Shown here in pieces: positions 62,998 to 64,000 of a stretch of 64,000 nt of DNA. The translations under genes and the position numbers were made by a program. Numbering within the stretch: position 1 is the first letter of the stretch; every line of letters begins with the position of its first letter. Under the pieces are notes generated by a model. The model ran no database searches. It worked only from the letters and a program-made list of their open reading frames with translations, and had not been told where the DNA came from. Source of the DNA: Trichodesmium sp002260545 (GTDB lineage: Bacteria; Cyanobacteriota; Cyanobacteriia; Cyanobacteriales; Microcoleaceae); NCBI RefSeq assembly GCF_050016015.1, contig NZ_JBNHEQ010000158.1, positions 1-64,000 on the forward strand. The letters are read 5' to 3'.

Positions 62998-64000
62998 TGA
63001 CAAGCACCCCAGAAAATCCCAATGACCAAACAGACCTTTCCACCCCCAGAAAATGGAGACGAATAATAATTATTAGTGGTCTGGGATTAGTTACTGTTTC
63101 AGTAGCAGGGGGAATAGCAGTAAGTTGGTGGGTCAAAGAAGGATTAGCTCCAATGGTCAGTGACAGTCTAACCAGACTAATGCAAAGACCAGTCCAAGTG
63201 GGAGAACTCAGAAAGTTTGGCCTCGGTTACATAGAATTTGGCCCTTCGTCCCTACCTGCGACCTCAACTGACTCAATTAGTGCCTCTACAGAAGTAGTCA
63301 AAGTCACATTTCCTCTTGGACCAATTTTATTCAAAACCGTAAAACTGGATATTACATTCGGAGAATCTCAAGCAATTGTACAGCAAGAAGCTAATGGTTC
63401 ATTTGCCATACCACAATTAGCACAGTTACCTCCTCCACCATTAGATATTGACATTGAAAAGCTAAGTTTCCCCAAACTAAATGTTACTATTGAGCCGTCG
63501 GCAAAGGGAAAATCTGCTACTCCCATTCTGTTAGATTTAAGCAAAAGCGAAGTTCTCGCTGAAGATGAAGAAGAACGTTGGTTAATAAATCTTAATGGCA
63601 AGGTTTTAAATGGTGGTAATTTTAAAGTTAATGCTCATGCTAATCTTAAAACTTCCGTTATTGATGCTGATGTTGTAGCAAAAAAACTGCAATTGCCAAT
63701 ATTTGCTCCTTTAGCATTAGCTATAGAAAATATTCCTGATATATATGTAGAAAGTGGGGAGTTAGATGCGAACCTCCGCGCTCAGGTTAAAATATCTGAA
63801 AATATTGCAGATATTTTGCAGGATGCTAGAGGAAAGGTTAGCTTACAGCGGTTGAAAGCTAATACTGATATTTTGAGCAACTCAGTTAACCTAAATACGG
63901 TTGCTAATATTGCTTGGCCAAAAGTTAATGTCGAAAACTTAAATGCGAACTACGGGAACATTGGGTTAAAAGTTCGAGGTGCAGCGGAAACAGCAAGAGA
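62997..64000 (+). CDS. TamB-like translocation/assembly module protein, N-terminal part
   Basis: An open frame with no stop before the window ends, giving at least 334 codons. Residues 1-20 are polar, then a membrane anchor (IIIISGLGLVTVSVAGGIAV, about 23-42) and an extended beta-rich region beginning WWVKEGLAPMV, with VQVGELRKFGLGYIEFGPSS and LDIDIEKLSFPKL. This matches the N-terminus of cyanobacterial DUF490/TamB homologs, large (often over 1500 residues) lipid-bridge proteins between membranes. Start chosen as the first in-frame ATG, at the edge of an inverted repeat, with no Shine-Dalgarno site. Confidence 0.8.
   Translation, partial: MTSTPENPNDQTDLSTPRKWRRIIIISGLGLVTVSVAGGIAVSWWVKEGLAPMVSDSLTRLMQRPVQVGELRKFGLGYIEFGPSSLPATSTDSISASTEVVKVTFPLGPILFKTVKLDITFGESQAIVQQEANGSFAIPQLAQLPPPPLDIDIEKLSFPKLNVTIEPSAKGKSATPILLDLSKSEVLAEDEEERWLINLNGKVLNGGNFKVNAHANLKTSVIDADVVAKKLQLPIFAPLALAIENIPDIYVESGELDANLRAQVKISENIADILQDARGKVSLQRLKANTDILSNSVNLNTVANIAWPKVNVENLNANYGNIGLKVRGAAETAR

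Overview
The window comes from a cyanobacterium. It carries psbD (photosystem II D2), zeta-carotene desaturase, an SLH/OprB-type iron porin, UPF0367, DUF1830 and Npun_F0494-type proteins, many HIP1 octamers (GCGATCGC), and abundant heptanucleotide tandem repeats. AT-rich DNA, long gene-poor spacers (often 0.7-2.2 kb) and dense dispersed palindromic repeats suggest a filamentous marine Oscillatoriales of the Trichodesmium/Okeania type. That placement is inference. Two 100-N assembly gaps (39793-39995) show that this is a draft contig.

Layout. 0-16 kb: VWA protein, MscS channel with a cyclic-nucleotide-binding domain, J-domain protein, cysteine synthase, iron porin, GAF/HD-GYP protein and pterin dehydratase, separated by repeat-filled spacers. 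16-20 kb: a highly structured RNA candidate, solitary psbD with tandem hairpin terminators, then UPF0367 overlapping an ABC ATPase. 20-35 kb: SDR, NYN RNase, tRNA-Asn(GTT), class V aminotransferase, DUF1830, HemW, PIN-TRAM membrane protein, one-Cys peroxiredoxin, Npun_F0494 protein, cobyric acid synthase, 2Fe-2S ferredoxin and SRPBCC protein. 35-42 kb: an eight-copy 76-bp tandem repeat, a TnpB remnant, crtQ, and a large tandem array of palindrome-bearing 132/230-bp units. 42-50 kb: DUF6930-like protein, IscA/SufA, TPR protein, small acidic protein, TIGR01777 epimerase, DUF3352 protein and AraC regulator. 51-59.7 kb: a visibly GC-richer block (CDF transporter, parvulin, HupE/UreJ-2, DUF3604, secreted GH13 amylase, IS605-like remnant) bracketed by a 60-bp direct repeat. 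59.8-64 kb: SDR with an altered active site, VOC protein, second MscS channel and the start of a TamB-like protein running off the window.

Most genes are single transcription units. Likely operons are UPF0367-ABC ATPase (17-bp overlap), parvulin-HupE (ATGA overlap) and SDR-VOC (15-bp gap). The most unusual content is the non-coding layer. At least seven families of short non-autonomous elements are present. One (TIR TACCA, TWA target duplication) can be shown to have inserted into another repeat, into the tandem array, and at the stop codon of the HD-GYP gene. Heptad repeats abut start or stop codons of several genes. The best candidate for an uncharacterised protein system is the exported parvulin/HupE/DUF3604 module.
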